Positions 1 to 10,572 of a stretch of 43,815 bases of DNA are shown piece after piece. The first letter of the stretch is position 1, and every line of letters begins with the position of its first letter. The stretch is from NCBI RefSeq assembly GCF_023242365.1, contig NZ_JALLIX010000051.1, positions 1 to 43,815 on the forward strand. The letters are read 5' to 3'. The translations under genes were made by a program, and so were the position numbers. The notes below the pieces were generated by a model that saw nothing but the letters and a program-made list of their open reading frames with translations, was not told where the DNA came from and did no database searches. The DNA comes from Pseudomonas sp. MWU13-2100 (GTDB lineage Bacteria > Pseudomonadota > Gammaproteobacteria > Pseudomonadales > Pseudomonadaceae).

Positions 1-34
1 GGTTGTATGTGAACGTTCGATTCGCCCCGCAGAT

Positions 35-122
35 TGTGGGAGCCGGATTTATCCGCGAAGAGGCCCTTGAGGCCACCAATAGCTTCGCGGCGCTGCGGCG
101 CCCCGACAAGTCAGCTCCTACA
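35..122. repeat. Degenerate REPIN-like inverted repeat
   Basis: The outer arms TGTGGGAGC (35-43) and GCTCCTACA (114-122) are near-complementary, with one mismatch. Inside are two smaller palindromic blocks built around CGCGAAG and CTTCGCGG. This is the layout of the P. fluorescens REP-doublet family, of which better-preserved copies lie at 31600-31693 and 39038-39113. It lies just downstream of the helicase stop codon, a usual REPIN position. It is more diverged than the other copies, so the exact boundaries are approximate. Confidence 0.6.
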
Positions 123-127
123 GAGGG

Positions 128-2833
128 TCAGCCGCCGATTTTGTTGTCTGGCAGCGGTGCGAACAGCGCTTCGATATCGTCGTTCTGCAACTGCCAATCG
201 CCCGCCTGGCGACCGTCGAGCACCCCCGCGGCCAGGTCCGATTTTTCCCGTTGCAGGTGCTGGATCTTTTCCTCCACCGTGCCACGGGCAATCATCTTGT
301 AGACGAATACCGGCTTCTCCTGGCCGATCCGATAGGCGCGGTCGGTGGCCTGGTGTTCGGCGGCCGGGTTCCACCACGGATCGTAGTGGATCACCGTGTC
401 GGCTTCGGTGAGGTTCAGCCCCACGCCGCCGGCCTTGAGGCTGATCAGGAAAATCTGCAACTTGCCGCTCTGGAAGTCCTTGACCGGCGTGCGCCGGTCG
501 CGGGTCTGTCCGGTCAGCAGCGCATACGCCACCCCGCGTTTACGCAATTCGACCTCGATCAGCGACAGCATCGAGGTGAACTGCGAGAACAGCAGGATCC
601 GCCGCCCCTCGTCGAACAGCTCATCAAGCATCTCCATCAGGCTGTCGAGCTTGCCGGAGGCGCTGCCGCGTGCCGGCAAGGGCGCGTCGTTGACCAGGCG
701 CAGGTCGCAGCAGACCTGACGCAGCTTGAGCAGCGCCTCGAGGATGATGATCTGGCTGCGGGCCACGCCCTTGCGGGTGATCTCGGCGCGGACCTTCTTG
801 TCCATGGCCAGGCGCATGGTCTCGTAGACATCGCGCTGGGCCTCGTTGAGTTCGACCCAGTGGATGATCTCGGTCTTCGGTGGCAGTTCGGTGGCCACCT
901 GTTCCTTGGTGCGGCGCAGCAGGAAGGGTTTGATCCGGCCGTTGAGGTGTTGCAGGCGGACTTCGCTGGCGTGTTTTTCAATCGGCGTCCGATAGTCGCG
1001 GTTGAAGCTCTTGACGTCGCCCAGCCAGCCCGGCAGCAGGAAGTGAAACAGCGACCAGAGCTCGCCCAGGTGGTTTTCCAGCGGCGTGCCGCTCAGGCAC
1101 AGGCGTTGTCGCGCATCCAGCTCGCGGGCGGCCTGGGCGGCCTTGCTGCCGGGGTTCTTGATGTACTGCGCCTCGTCGAGGACCAGCACATGCAGCGGTT
1201 GGGCCTTGAGCAGTTCAATATCCTTGGGCAGCAGGGCATAGGTGGTGAGCAGCAGGTCGTAATCCTGCAATTGCTCGAAATGCTTCTTGCGCCCGGCGCC
1301 GTACAGCGCCAGCACCTTGAGCTGCGGGGTGAAATGCGCGGCCTCGTCCAGCCAGTTGGGAATCAGGCTGGTCGGCATCACCACCATGCAGGGGCGGTCC
1401 AGGCGCCCGGCCTGCTTTTCGCTGAGGATGTGGGCCAGGGTCTGCAAGGTTTTGCCCAGGCCCATGTCATCGGCCAGGATGCCGCCGACTTCCAGTTGCC
1501 TGAGCGATTGCATCCAGCTCAGGCCCTCGTGCTGATACGGGCGCAGCGTGGCGTTGAGACCTTCGGGGAGCGTCGCGCTGTAGTCGCGGATATCCCGCAG
1601 CCGCTGGGCGAAGCCACGGATCTGTTCGCCGCCTTCCCAGAGCAGCGACAGCTCGTCCAGCGGGTTGAGCCGGGTCGCATCGGCATGGCTCAGGCGCAGG
1701 CGAGTGGTGCCGGGCTCTTGCAGGTAGAACTCGCCCAGGGTGTTCAGCACCGGCCGCAGGCGTCCATAGGGCAAGGCGACCTGGAGTGGCCCGTGGCTGC
1801 CGCCGGGGGAGGCCGGTATATTCACCAGAATCAGTTCGTCGTCGCGGCGCCGGGCCAGGCGCTCGGGGTTGAGCAGTTCGGTATGCGAACGCACCAGGTT
1901 CAGCAGGATCGGCAGCAGGCTCAGGCGCTCACCGTTGACGATAATCCCCAATTCCAGGTCGAACCAGTCGCGTTCGGGGGCTTCGTCGACCGTGGCGTAC
2001 CAGTCCTCCACGGGGCTGAGGTCGAAACCGAAGTCGTCCTCGATCTGCAATTCCCAGCCTTGGGCGCGCAGGTCTGGCAGTTCGTTGAGGGTGAAGTTCA
2101 GCCAGGCGCTGTCATTGACCATTTCGAACAGTTCGCCGGCACTTTCCGGCAACGCCTTGCTCTGGCGCGTGGCGATCTTGAATCCCAGCAGGCGCAATTG
2201 CTCGCGACAGGCTTTTTCCGCTTCAAGCTGGCGCTTGATGCGCAGGCTCTGGTGCTCCTGGCGCAGGATGATATCGGCGTTTTTCTGCCCGCTGACGTAC
2301 TCGCCCAGGTAGTCGAAGGAGAGGGCCGCGCGGTGCTGGATATAACGTTGCATCCGCCCGTTGCGCGGCTCGAAGGCGCTGAACTCGATGCTTGCCAGCC
2401 ACAGGCGCGGCACCGGCATCAGGTCATCGATACGCTGTTGCGGCAAGGGCGACGGCGTGCGCGCATCCAGCACGGCCTGGAGTTTTTCCAGCAATTGGGC
2501 GTCCTTTTCCGCCGCCGGGTAGGCCAGGGTTTCCTGGACTTGCAGCAATACCGCGGCGGTGTGCTTGCAGCAGTTGCGCACCGGGCAGGTACAGGTGGCG
2601 TCGACCACCAGCAGCGTGCCTTTGGCGGACTCGCGCAGGTGAATGGTCTGGCGGTAGGTATTACCGCCCGAGCCTTCGCAACTGGCGATAATGGTGCTGT
2701 CACCGGCCTGGACGATCCTCACGCGGTTTTCCAGGGCGTAGCGCCGGCCCCGTTCCAGGCTCTGTTCCTTGAAGCGACTGACCCAGGACGCGGCGAGCGG
2801 TTTCGTCAGGGCGGGCGTCAGGGACGAGGGCAT
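128..2833 (-). CDS. SNF2-family DEAD/DEAH-box helicase with N-terminal SWIM zinc finger
   Basis: Predicted 901-residue cytoplasmic ATP-dependent DNA translocase of the SNF2/RapA-like superfamily 2. A SWIM-type zinc-binding motif (C81, C83, C89, H91) sits near the N terminus. A long linker follows, then a two-lobe helicase core: Walker A within GGILADDMGLGKT near residue 455, the DEAQ box (VLDEAQYIKNP), LSGTPLEN, and in lobe 2 LFSQFTSM, LISLKAGGVGLNLTEADTVI and the DRAYRIGQ arginine motif. All helicase motifs are intact, so it should be an active ATPase; its substrate is unknown. It lies 7 bp downstream of the CsiV-family gene and is probably co-transcribed with mfd. No strong Shine-Dalgarno precedes the ATG, suggesting translational coupling. 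It ends just before a REPIN. Confidence 0.93.
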   Translation of the reverse strand: MPSSLTPALTKPLAASWVSRFKEQSLERGRRYALENRVRIVQAGDSTIIASCEGSGGNTYRQTIHLRESAKGTLLVVDATCTCPVRNCCKHTAAVLLQVQETLAYPAAEKDAQLLEKLQAVLDARTPSPLPQQRIDDLMPVPRLWLASIEFSAFEPRNGRMQRYIQHRAALSFDYLGEYVSGQKNADIILRQEHQSLRIKRQLEAEKACREQLRLLGFKIATRQSKALPESAGELFEMVNDSAWLNFTLNELPDLRAQGWELQIEDDFGFDLSPVEDWYATVDEAPERDWFDLELGIIVNGERLSLLPILLNLVRSHTELLNPERLARRRDDELILVNIPASPGGSHGPLQVALPYGRLRPVLNTLGEFYLQEPGTTRLRLSHADATRLNPLDELSLLWEGGEQIRGFAQRLRDIRDYSATLPEGLNATLRPYQHEGLSWMQSLRQLEVGGILADDMGLGKTLQTLAHILSEKQAGRLDRPCMVVMPTSLIPNWLDEAAHFTPQLKVLALYGAGRKKHFEQLQDYDLLLTTYALLPKDIELLKAQPLHVLVLDEAQYIKNPGSKAAQAARELDARQRLCLSGTPLENHLGELWSLFHFLLPGWLGDVKSFNRDYRTPIEKHASEVRLQHLNGRIKPFLLRRTKEQVATELPPKTEIIHWVELNEAQRDVYETMRLAMDKKVRAEITRKGVARSQIIILEALLKLRQVCCDLRLVNDAPLPARGSASGKLDSLMEMLDELFDEGRRILLFSQFTSMLSLIEVELRKRGVAYALLTGQTRDRRTPVKDFQSGKLQIFLISLKAGGVGLNLTEADTVIHYDPWWNPAAEHQATDRAYRIGQEKPVFVYKMIARGTVEEKIQHLQREKSDLAAGVLDGRQAGDWQLQNDDIEALFAPLPDNKIGG

Positions 2834-2840
2834 CGGACGT

Positions 2841-3407
2841 TCACTGGTCGAGATTCTGTGACGGCGCTTCGCGTTTCGATGCGGCGAGTGAGGTCACCTT
2901 GAGCAGCAGGGCGAGGTGGCCGGCATCGAGGAAGTTGAGTTGGCCGTTCTTGGTCTGGCTGGTCTGGTTCAGGCGTTCGCTGGCACTGACCACGCCGTTC
3001 TTGTCGAACTGGTTGACCCAGAACTGCGCTTGCACGTCGGTGAAGCGCTTGAGGGTGAAACTCAGCGTGCCCTGCACCGGGAACTGGCCGAACTGTTCCT
3101 GGCCTTCGGTGATCGAAACCAGGCTCGGCTGGTCGCTCAGAGGTTGTTGCCAAGCCCTGTGCAGCAGCACCTCGTAGTTGCCGCTGGCGCCGAGTTTGGC
3201 GGTCATCTCGTTGAGGCTGGGGGTGCGTTCCTGGTCGGCGGTGACCGGCTTGGCCCCCTTGGCCCAATCCTCGGGCGCCGGTTGGCTCTGGAAGGGTTGC
3301 TCCAGGTTCTGTCGGATCAGGATCATTTCGATCTGATACAACTCGTCGGCCAACGCCGCCGGGGCGATCAGGACCAACAACAAGGCCAGCGAGGGTATCA
3401 GGCGCAT
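2841..3407 (-). CDS. CsiV-family secreted protein
   Basis: A 188-residue protein with a clear Sec signal peptide (MRLIPSLALLLVLIAPAALA, then DELYQ). The mature part opens with YQIEMILIRQN, typical of the CsiV family, whose Vibrio member (CsiV/LpoV) acts in the periplasm on peptidoglycan synthesis. The rest is predicted beta-rich, with PVQGTLSFTLKRFTDVQAQF and a charged low-complexity tail. The start was chosen at the ATG that begins the signal peptide; the frame stays open upstream but that part overlaps mfd. It begins 10 bp after the mfd stop and is followed 7 bp later by the helicase, so a three-gene operon is likely. The cellular role in Pseudomonas is not established here. Confidence 0.85.
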   Translation of the reverse strand: MRLIPSLALLLVLIAPAALADELYQIEMILIRQNLEQPFQSQPAPEDWAKGAKPVTADQERTPSLNEMTAKLGASGNYEVLLHRAWQQPLSDQPSLVSITEGQEQFGQFPVQGTLSFTLKRFTDVQAQFWVNQFDKNGVVSASERLNQTSQTKNGQLNFLDAGHLALLLKVTSLAASKREAPSQNLDQ

Positions 3408-3417
3408 ACGGCGTCCT

Positions 3418-6867
<3,450 letters not shown>

Positions 6868-7233
6868 GGAAGGTTGAGCTCCAAGCGTTGCGACAAAGTC
6901 GGTAATTGTAACGGTCCTGGGTGCCGCCTGTCAGTTGCAGACTGTTTCTATTACGCAATGAGGGAAATGTAGTGGCTATGACAAGAAATAGCGCTTTTCA
7001 ACCCATTATGTAGTGCCGTATTGGCCGGATGTTTTGGAGGGTTACGGACAAGTCGCCAATCAGCGCTCATTCCGTGCCTTGCTGCAAGCCGCGTGTTTAC
7101 TGGGCTGGCGCGGGGTGCACTTTTTAAAAAAGGTTTTTTCTTGGCCCGTGTACGACAGCCGCGCATTGCTCGCAGGGCCACTCGGCGGCATAATGTAGCC
7201 CCTTTTTTCAGCCCCTACATGTGGAAGGTTCCC
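6868..7233. other. Divergent intergenic region between mfd and gap
   Basis: This 366 bp stretch has no convincing gene. It must hold the divergent promoters of mfd (minus) and gap (plus). The clearest signals are near gap: an A/T tract (TTTTTAAAAAAGGTTTTTT, 7121-7139) that could act as an UP element or a bend, followed by the promoter-like pair described separately. Open frames across it have no family resemblance. Confidence 0.6.
7166..7194 (+). promoter_or_regulatory. Candidate sigma-70 promoter of gap
   Basis: TTGCTC (7166-7171) and CATAAT (7189-7194) are separated by 17 bp, a plausible -35/-10 pair. This would place transcription start about 30 bp before the gap start codon. It is prediction by eye only. 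Confidence 0.45.
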
Positions 7234-8682
7234 GTGACTCAGAAGCCCGACCAGTGTCTTGGTGAGTGGATTGATCGTGAAGCGCTTGCAGAAGCGATGA
7301 TCCCGCTTATCGGTCAGCTCTACCGCAATAACAATGTGGTGAGTTCGATCTATGGCCGCAGCCTGATCAACCAGTCTGTCATCGCGATTCTCAAGGCTCA
7401 CCGCTTTGCTCGCCATCGTCAGAGCGATGATGTCGAACTGTCCGTCCACGAGACTTTCCCGCTGCTCAAGGCGATGAGCGAGCTCAAGCTGGGTGCCGCT
7501 TCGGTGGATCTGGGCAAGCTGGCCGTGAAATTCAAGGCGCAAGGCAATGGCCGCAGCGCCGAGCAGTTCGTTCGCGAAGAACTGGCCGATGTAGTTGGCC
7601 AGCAAAGCGCCGCCGGCCGCAAGGGCACTGACGTGGTGCTGTACGGTTTCGGTCGTATCGGTCGCCTGCTGGCCCGTATCCTGATCGAGAAAACCGGTGG
7701 CGGCGACGGCCTGCGCCTGCGTGCCATCGTTGTGCGCAAGGGGGCCGAGAACGACCTGACCAAGCGCGCCAGCCTGCTGCGTCGCGATTCGGTGCATGGT
7801 TCCTTCAACGGCACCATCACCATCGACGAAGAAAACAACACCATCACCGCCAACGGTAACCTGATCCAGGTCATCTACGCGAAGAACCCGACCGAGGTGG
7901 ACTACACCCAGTACGGCATCAAGAACGCCTTGCTGGTGGACAACACTGGTGTATGGCGTGATGCCGACGGCCTGGGCCAGCACCTGACCTGCCCGGGTAT
8001 CGATCGCGTTGTTCTGACCGCACCGGGCAAGGGTAAGCTGAAGAACATCGTGCACGGGATCAACCACGGCGAAATCACCGCCGAGGACAAGATCGTTTCC
8101 GCGGCGTCCTGCACCACCAACGCCATCGTGCCGGTGCTCAAGGCGGTCAACGACAAGTTCGGCATCCTTAACGGTCACGTTGAAACGGTTCACTCGTACA
8201 CTAACGACCAGAACCTGATCGACAACTTCCACAAGGGCAATCGTCGTGGACGCAGTGCCGCGCTGAACATGGTGATCACCGAGACCGGTGCCGCCACCGC
8301 TGCAGCCAAGGCCCTGCCTGAGCTGGCCGGCAAGCTGACCGGCAATGCTATCCGTGTGCCGACGCCGAACGTGTCGATGGCCATTCTCAACCTGAACCTC
8401 GAGAAAGCCACCACCCGCGAAGAGATGAACGAGTACCTGCGCTACATGGCGCTGCATTCGGACCTGCACAAGCAGATCGACTTCGTCAATTCCCAGGAAG
8501 TGGTCTCCACCGACTTCGTCGGTTCGCGCCACGCCGGTGTGGTCGACGCCGAAGCGACCATCTGCAACGACAACCGTGTTGTGCTGTACGTCTGGTACGA
8601 CAACGAGTTCGGTTACAGCTGTCAGGTGGTCCGCGTGATGGAAGACATGGCTGGGGTCAACCCACCTGCGTTCCCGCGCTAA
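7234..8682 (+). CDS. gap: Glyceraldehyde-3-phosphate dehydrogenase with N-terminal extension
   Basis: A protein of 482 residues, versus about 335 for ordinary GAPDH. The first ~125 residues (TQKPDQCLGEWIDREALAEA onward) are an extra helical region found in this Pseudomonas/Vibrio-type subgroup. The Rossmann domain begins at VVLYGFGRIGRLLARIL, and the catalytic site is SAASCTTNAIVPVLKAV with the active cysteine. HSYTNDQNLID, RAALNM-like RGRSAALNMVITETGAA and the C-terminal WYDNEFGYSCQVVRVMEDM are canonical. It oxidises or reduces glyceraldehyde 3-phosphate with NAD(P); direction and cofactor cannot be read here. GTG at 7234 was chosen because GGAAGG sits at optimal spacing upstream; an in-frame ATG at 7219 (five residues longer) is the alternative used by many annotations. 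A strong terminator follows. Confidence 0.97.
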   Translation: MTQKPDQCLGEWIDREALAEAMIPLIGQLYRNNNVVSSIYGRSLINQSVIAILKAHRFARHRQSDDVELSVHETFPLLKAMSELKLGAASVDLGKLAVKFKAQGNGRSAEQFVREELADVVGQQSAAGRKGTDVVLYGFGRIGRLLARILIEKTGGGDGLRLRAIVVRKGAENDLTKRASLLRRDSVHGSFNGTITIDEENNTITANGNLIQVIYAKNPTEVDYTQYGIKNALLVDNTGVWRDADGLGQHLTCPGIDRVVLTAPGKGKLKNIVHGINHGEITAEDKIVSAASCTTNAIVPVLKAVNDKFGILNGHVETVHSYTNDQNLIDNFHKGNRRGRSAALNMVITETGAATAAAKALPELAGKLTGNAIRVPTPNVSMAILNLNLEKATTREEMNEYLRYMALHSDLHKQIDFVNSQEVVSTDFVGSRHAGVVDAEATICNDNRVVLYVWYDNEFGYSCQVVRVMEDMAGVNPPAFPR

Positions 8683-8698
8683 GCACTCGTTGCACATG

Positions 8699-8726
8699 AA
8701 AACGCCCCGACTTGTCGGGGCGTTTT
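8699..8726 (+). terminator. Rho-independent terminator after gap
   Basis: A perfect hairpin with arms AACGCCCCGA (8701-8710) and TCGGGGCGTT (8715-8724) and a CTTG loop is flanked by A residues before and a T run after. It lies 18 bp beyond the gap stop codon and separates gap from the exopolysaccharide locus. The A/T flanks make it potentially bidirectional. Confidence 0.93.
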
Positions 8727-8846
8727 TCATTGTGCCAAGTGTGTAATGGACTTGTCGCGAAGACTGTGTTGATGTGCTGAGTGGATCGATGTTTTATATC
8801 GCTTTCATCTGGTAAGTTGTTCAGTTGGAGCGATATCCATATAGAA

Positions 8847-8884
8847 GGGTTTTTAATTTTATTTTTCGATGAATTAAAAATCCC
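8847..8884. repeat. AT-rich inverted repeat in the exopolysaccharide leader
   Basis: GGGTTTTTAATT (8847-8858) pairs with AATTAAAAATCCC (8872-8884) with a single bulged T and a 13 nt loop. It could be an operator, a nucleoid-protein (MvaT/MvaU-type) nucleation site, or an RNA hairpin. The sequence alone does not decide. Confidence 0.6.
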
Positions 8885-8992
8885 AGGGAAAATAATCAGT
8901 TGCGGATCACGCGTTGCGGGCGCTCATCTAATGGATCCATTCTTTCGAGGCGCTATATAATTGGCGCCATTAAAATGTTTGTGTCTGGGCGC

Positions 8993-9021
8993 TTGACACT
9001 GGAAAAGACCCAACTTAGTGT
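8993..9021 (+). promoter_or_regulatory. Candidate sigma-70 promoter with overlapping inverted repeat
   Basis: A perfect TTGACA (8993-8998) is followed after 17 bp by TAGTGT (9016-9021). The inverted repeat GACACT (8995-9000) / AGTGTC (9017-9022) overlaps both hexamers, so a repressor bound there would block polymerase. The -10 matches the consensus only partly. Confidence 0.5.
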
Positions 9022-9182
9022 CGCCTCTGACAACACCCGAGCTTGCCGGGAACTAGCTATCAAAAGGCCTGTATTTAGCCATCAGGCCGGGGTGAAGTCC
9101 GCGAGCTTCCTTTCAGTAATAAACAGGCAACATAAATAGTGGATAAGTGGTCACTATGAGCGGATGCCAACTTCCAAAAAGA

Positions 9183-9199
9183 CAGGAATATCATTCCTG
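9183..9199. promoter_or_regulatory. Perfect dyad CAGGAAT-ATC-ATTCCTG
   Basis: Two 7 bp arms with a 3 bp spacer are perfectly complementary. It lies ~160 bp before the first gene of the exopolysaccharide operon and downstream of the candidate promoter. It is either an operator for a dimeric regulator or a short leader hairpin; the regulator is unknown. Confidence 0.5.
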
Positions 9200-9360
9200 C
9201 TCACAACACTAAGAAACCAACTAAGTCGGGCCGATCAAGTCGTGGCCTGATGATGGGACATCTTTGCTGGCAACACTGCTTTATGCCTTTCACGATAACG
9301 TGCGGCTATTGGCTGCTTGTTGAGAATGAATGTCTTCATGCCCTATCGGGAGAACCTGAC

Positions 9361-10572
9361 ATGACCGAAGAGCGCACAAGGCACTTTCCATTGTCCCTGT
9401 TACCCCGGTTGGTGGGTGTGGGCATTCTGGTCTTCATCCTATGGTTGTTGCTGTCGACCTTGTTCATGCCGTTGCTATCGACGTCGGCCACCCGGGCCAT
9501 TCTCAATGCGCCGGTGATTCTGCTGACCACCCCCATCGATGGTGTCGTGAGTTCCCTCGAGATCAAGTCGGGGGCCTCTTTTGTCCAGGGGCAGAAGGTG
9601 GCCGTGGTGGAAAACCCCCGGGCCAATCAAGACACGTTGTTGACATTGCAAACCCGGCGCTTGAGCCTGGAGCAGGAGTTGTCAGCATCCCTCAGCCAGT
9701 TCGAACACGACCAGCAGTACTACCAGGCGCTGGAGAAAAGCAGCCAGCAATACCAGTCGGCTTTCCGTACCCGCCAGTTGTTCGGCCAGAAAGCCCTGCG
9801 CGCCGAAAATTACGCCGCCAGCGCGCGCTTGAAAGAGGCTGAAGAAACAGTAGAGCGCAATCTCGAGTTGTTCCGCCAGGGAGCGGTCAGTAATGCCTTG
9901 GTCGACTCGTCGAAAGCCCAGTTGGCCTCGTTGCAGGGCGCCGCGGAGACAGTCAAGTCTCAGTTGGGTATCAGCAATGGCGATCTTAGCGCGGCCAACC
10001 AGCAGGTGTACCTGGACCCGGATCAGTTGCGCATGTTCGACCTCAGCTCGCATTTGGTCACCTTGAAGCTGAGCCTGGACAATCAGGAGCGCAACCGGTC
10101 CGCGGTGCAGCAGGAGCTGCAAAAGCTCGACGGGTTGATCGAGGCGGAAAACAGCCGGATCAAGCTGATGTCCGGATATGACGTGGTGGCCTATTCCGCC
10201 GGGACGGTCCAGGAAGTGGTAGCGCCCCAAGGCACGTTGGTACGTGCCGGTTCGACCCTGGTACGCGCGACCAATTGCGGGGAAAGCTACGTCGTTGCGG
10301 TGTTTCCCGAGCGTGTGGCGAGCAAAATCGATCGTGACACCGTGTTGAAGGTGAGTATTCGTGGCCTGGACGAGCCGCTGACGGCCAAGGTCGAGCAACT
10401 GTTGTCCCACTCATCCGACCTGCAGCCGGGAACGTACAGCGTACCTTTCCCCTACGCCGAGCAGAACTCCGTGTATGTGGTCGCCACCTTCGCCGCGAAT
10501 CTCAGTGACAGGCAACGAAGCATGGTGTGCAAGCCCGGGCTCTGGGCTTCCGCCGAGGTGGCGGGGAAATGA
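9361..10572 (+). CDS. HlyD-family periplasmic adaptor of a putative exopolysaccharide exporter
   Basis: A 403-residue membrane fusion protein. Residues ~14-37 form a single inner-membrane anchor (LVGVGILVFILWLLLSTLF). A biotinyl/lipoyl-like half motif follows (NAPVILLTTPIDGVVSSLEIKSGASFV), then a long coiled coil (~95-290, e.g. TRRLSLEQELSASLSQFEHD, ERNLELFRQGAVSNALVDSS). The second lipoyl half is YDVVAYSAGTVQEVVAPQGTLVRAG and a beta-barrel domain with VVAVFPERVASKID follows. By family knowledge, such proteins bridge an inner-membrane transporter to a TolC-like channel. Here the only inner-membrane partner in the operon is a glycosyltransferase, so it probably guides a polysaccharide. The ATG was chosen for its GGGAGA ribosome site and the hydrophobic N terminus. 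It overlaps the next gene by 4 bp (ATGA). Confidence 0.9.
   Translation: MTEERTRHFPLSLLPRLVGVGILVFILWLLLSTLFMPLLSTSATRAILNAPVILLTTPIDGVVSSLEIKSGASFVQGQKVAVVENPRANQDTLLTLQTRRLSLEQELSASLSQFEHDQQYYQALEKSSQQYQSAFRTRQLFGQKALRAENYAASARLKEAEETVERNLELFRQGAVSNALVDSSKAQLASLQGAAETVKSQLGISNGDLSAANQQVYLDPDQLRMFDLSSHLVTLKLSLDNQERNRSAVQQELQKLDGLIEAENSRIKLMSGYDVVAYSAGTVQEVVAPQGTLVRAGSTLVRATNCGESYVVAVFPERVASKIDRDTVLKVSIRGLDEPLTAKVEQLLSHSSDLQPGTYSVPFPYAEQNSVYVVATFAANLSDRQRSMVCKPGLWASAEVAGK

Larger units (their letters stand above)
8730..9360 (+). other. AT-rich, palindrome-rich leader of the exopolysaccharide operon
   Basis: About 630 bp without a convincing gene, visibly more AT-rich than its surroundings, especially 8760-9000. 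It contains an imperfect inverted repeat (8847-8884), a promoter-like element (8993-9021), a GGCCTG/CAGGCC stem (9066-9088), a perfect 7 bp dyad (9183-9199) and a GGA-loop hairpin (9252-9262). If transcription starts near 9028 the untranslated leader is ~330 nt, long enough for post-transcriptional control. An 18-codon open frame runs 9156-9212 but nothing shows that it is translated. Confidence 0.7.

Noticed and set aside
35..122. Possible CRISPR or mobile-element remnant at the window start
   Set aside because: No regularly spaced direct repeats and no transposase; the symmetric arms fit a REP doublet.
251..2902. Very long open frame (883 codons) antisense to the helicase gene
   Set aside because: It has no family motifs and is Gln/Val/Leu/Ala-rich in the way expected of the antisense frame of a high-GC gene. 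The helicase on the other strand has all expected motifs.
8900..9139. 79-codon frame in the exopolysaccharide leader
   Set aside because: No ribosome site, no family resemblance, and it crosses the candidate promoter. Treated as non-coding.
9250..9360. Upstream in-frame ATGs extending the HlyD adaptor by 37 residues
   Set aside because: The extension lacks a ribosome site, while the ATG at 9361 has GGGAGA and begins a normal cytoplasmic tail before the membrane anchor.
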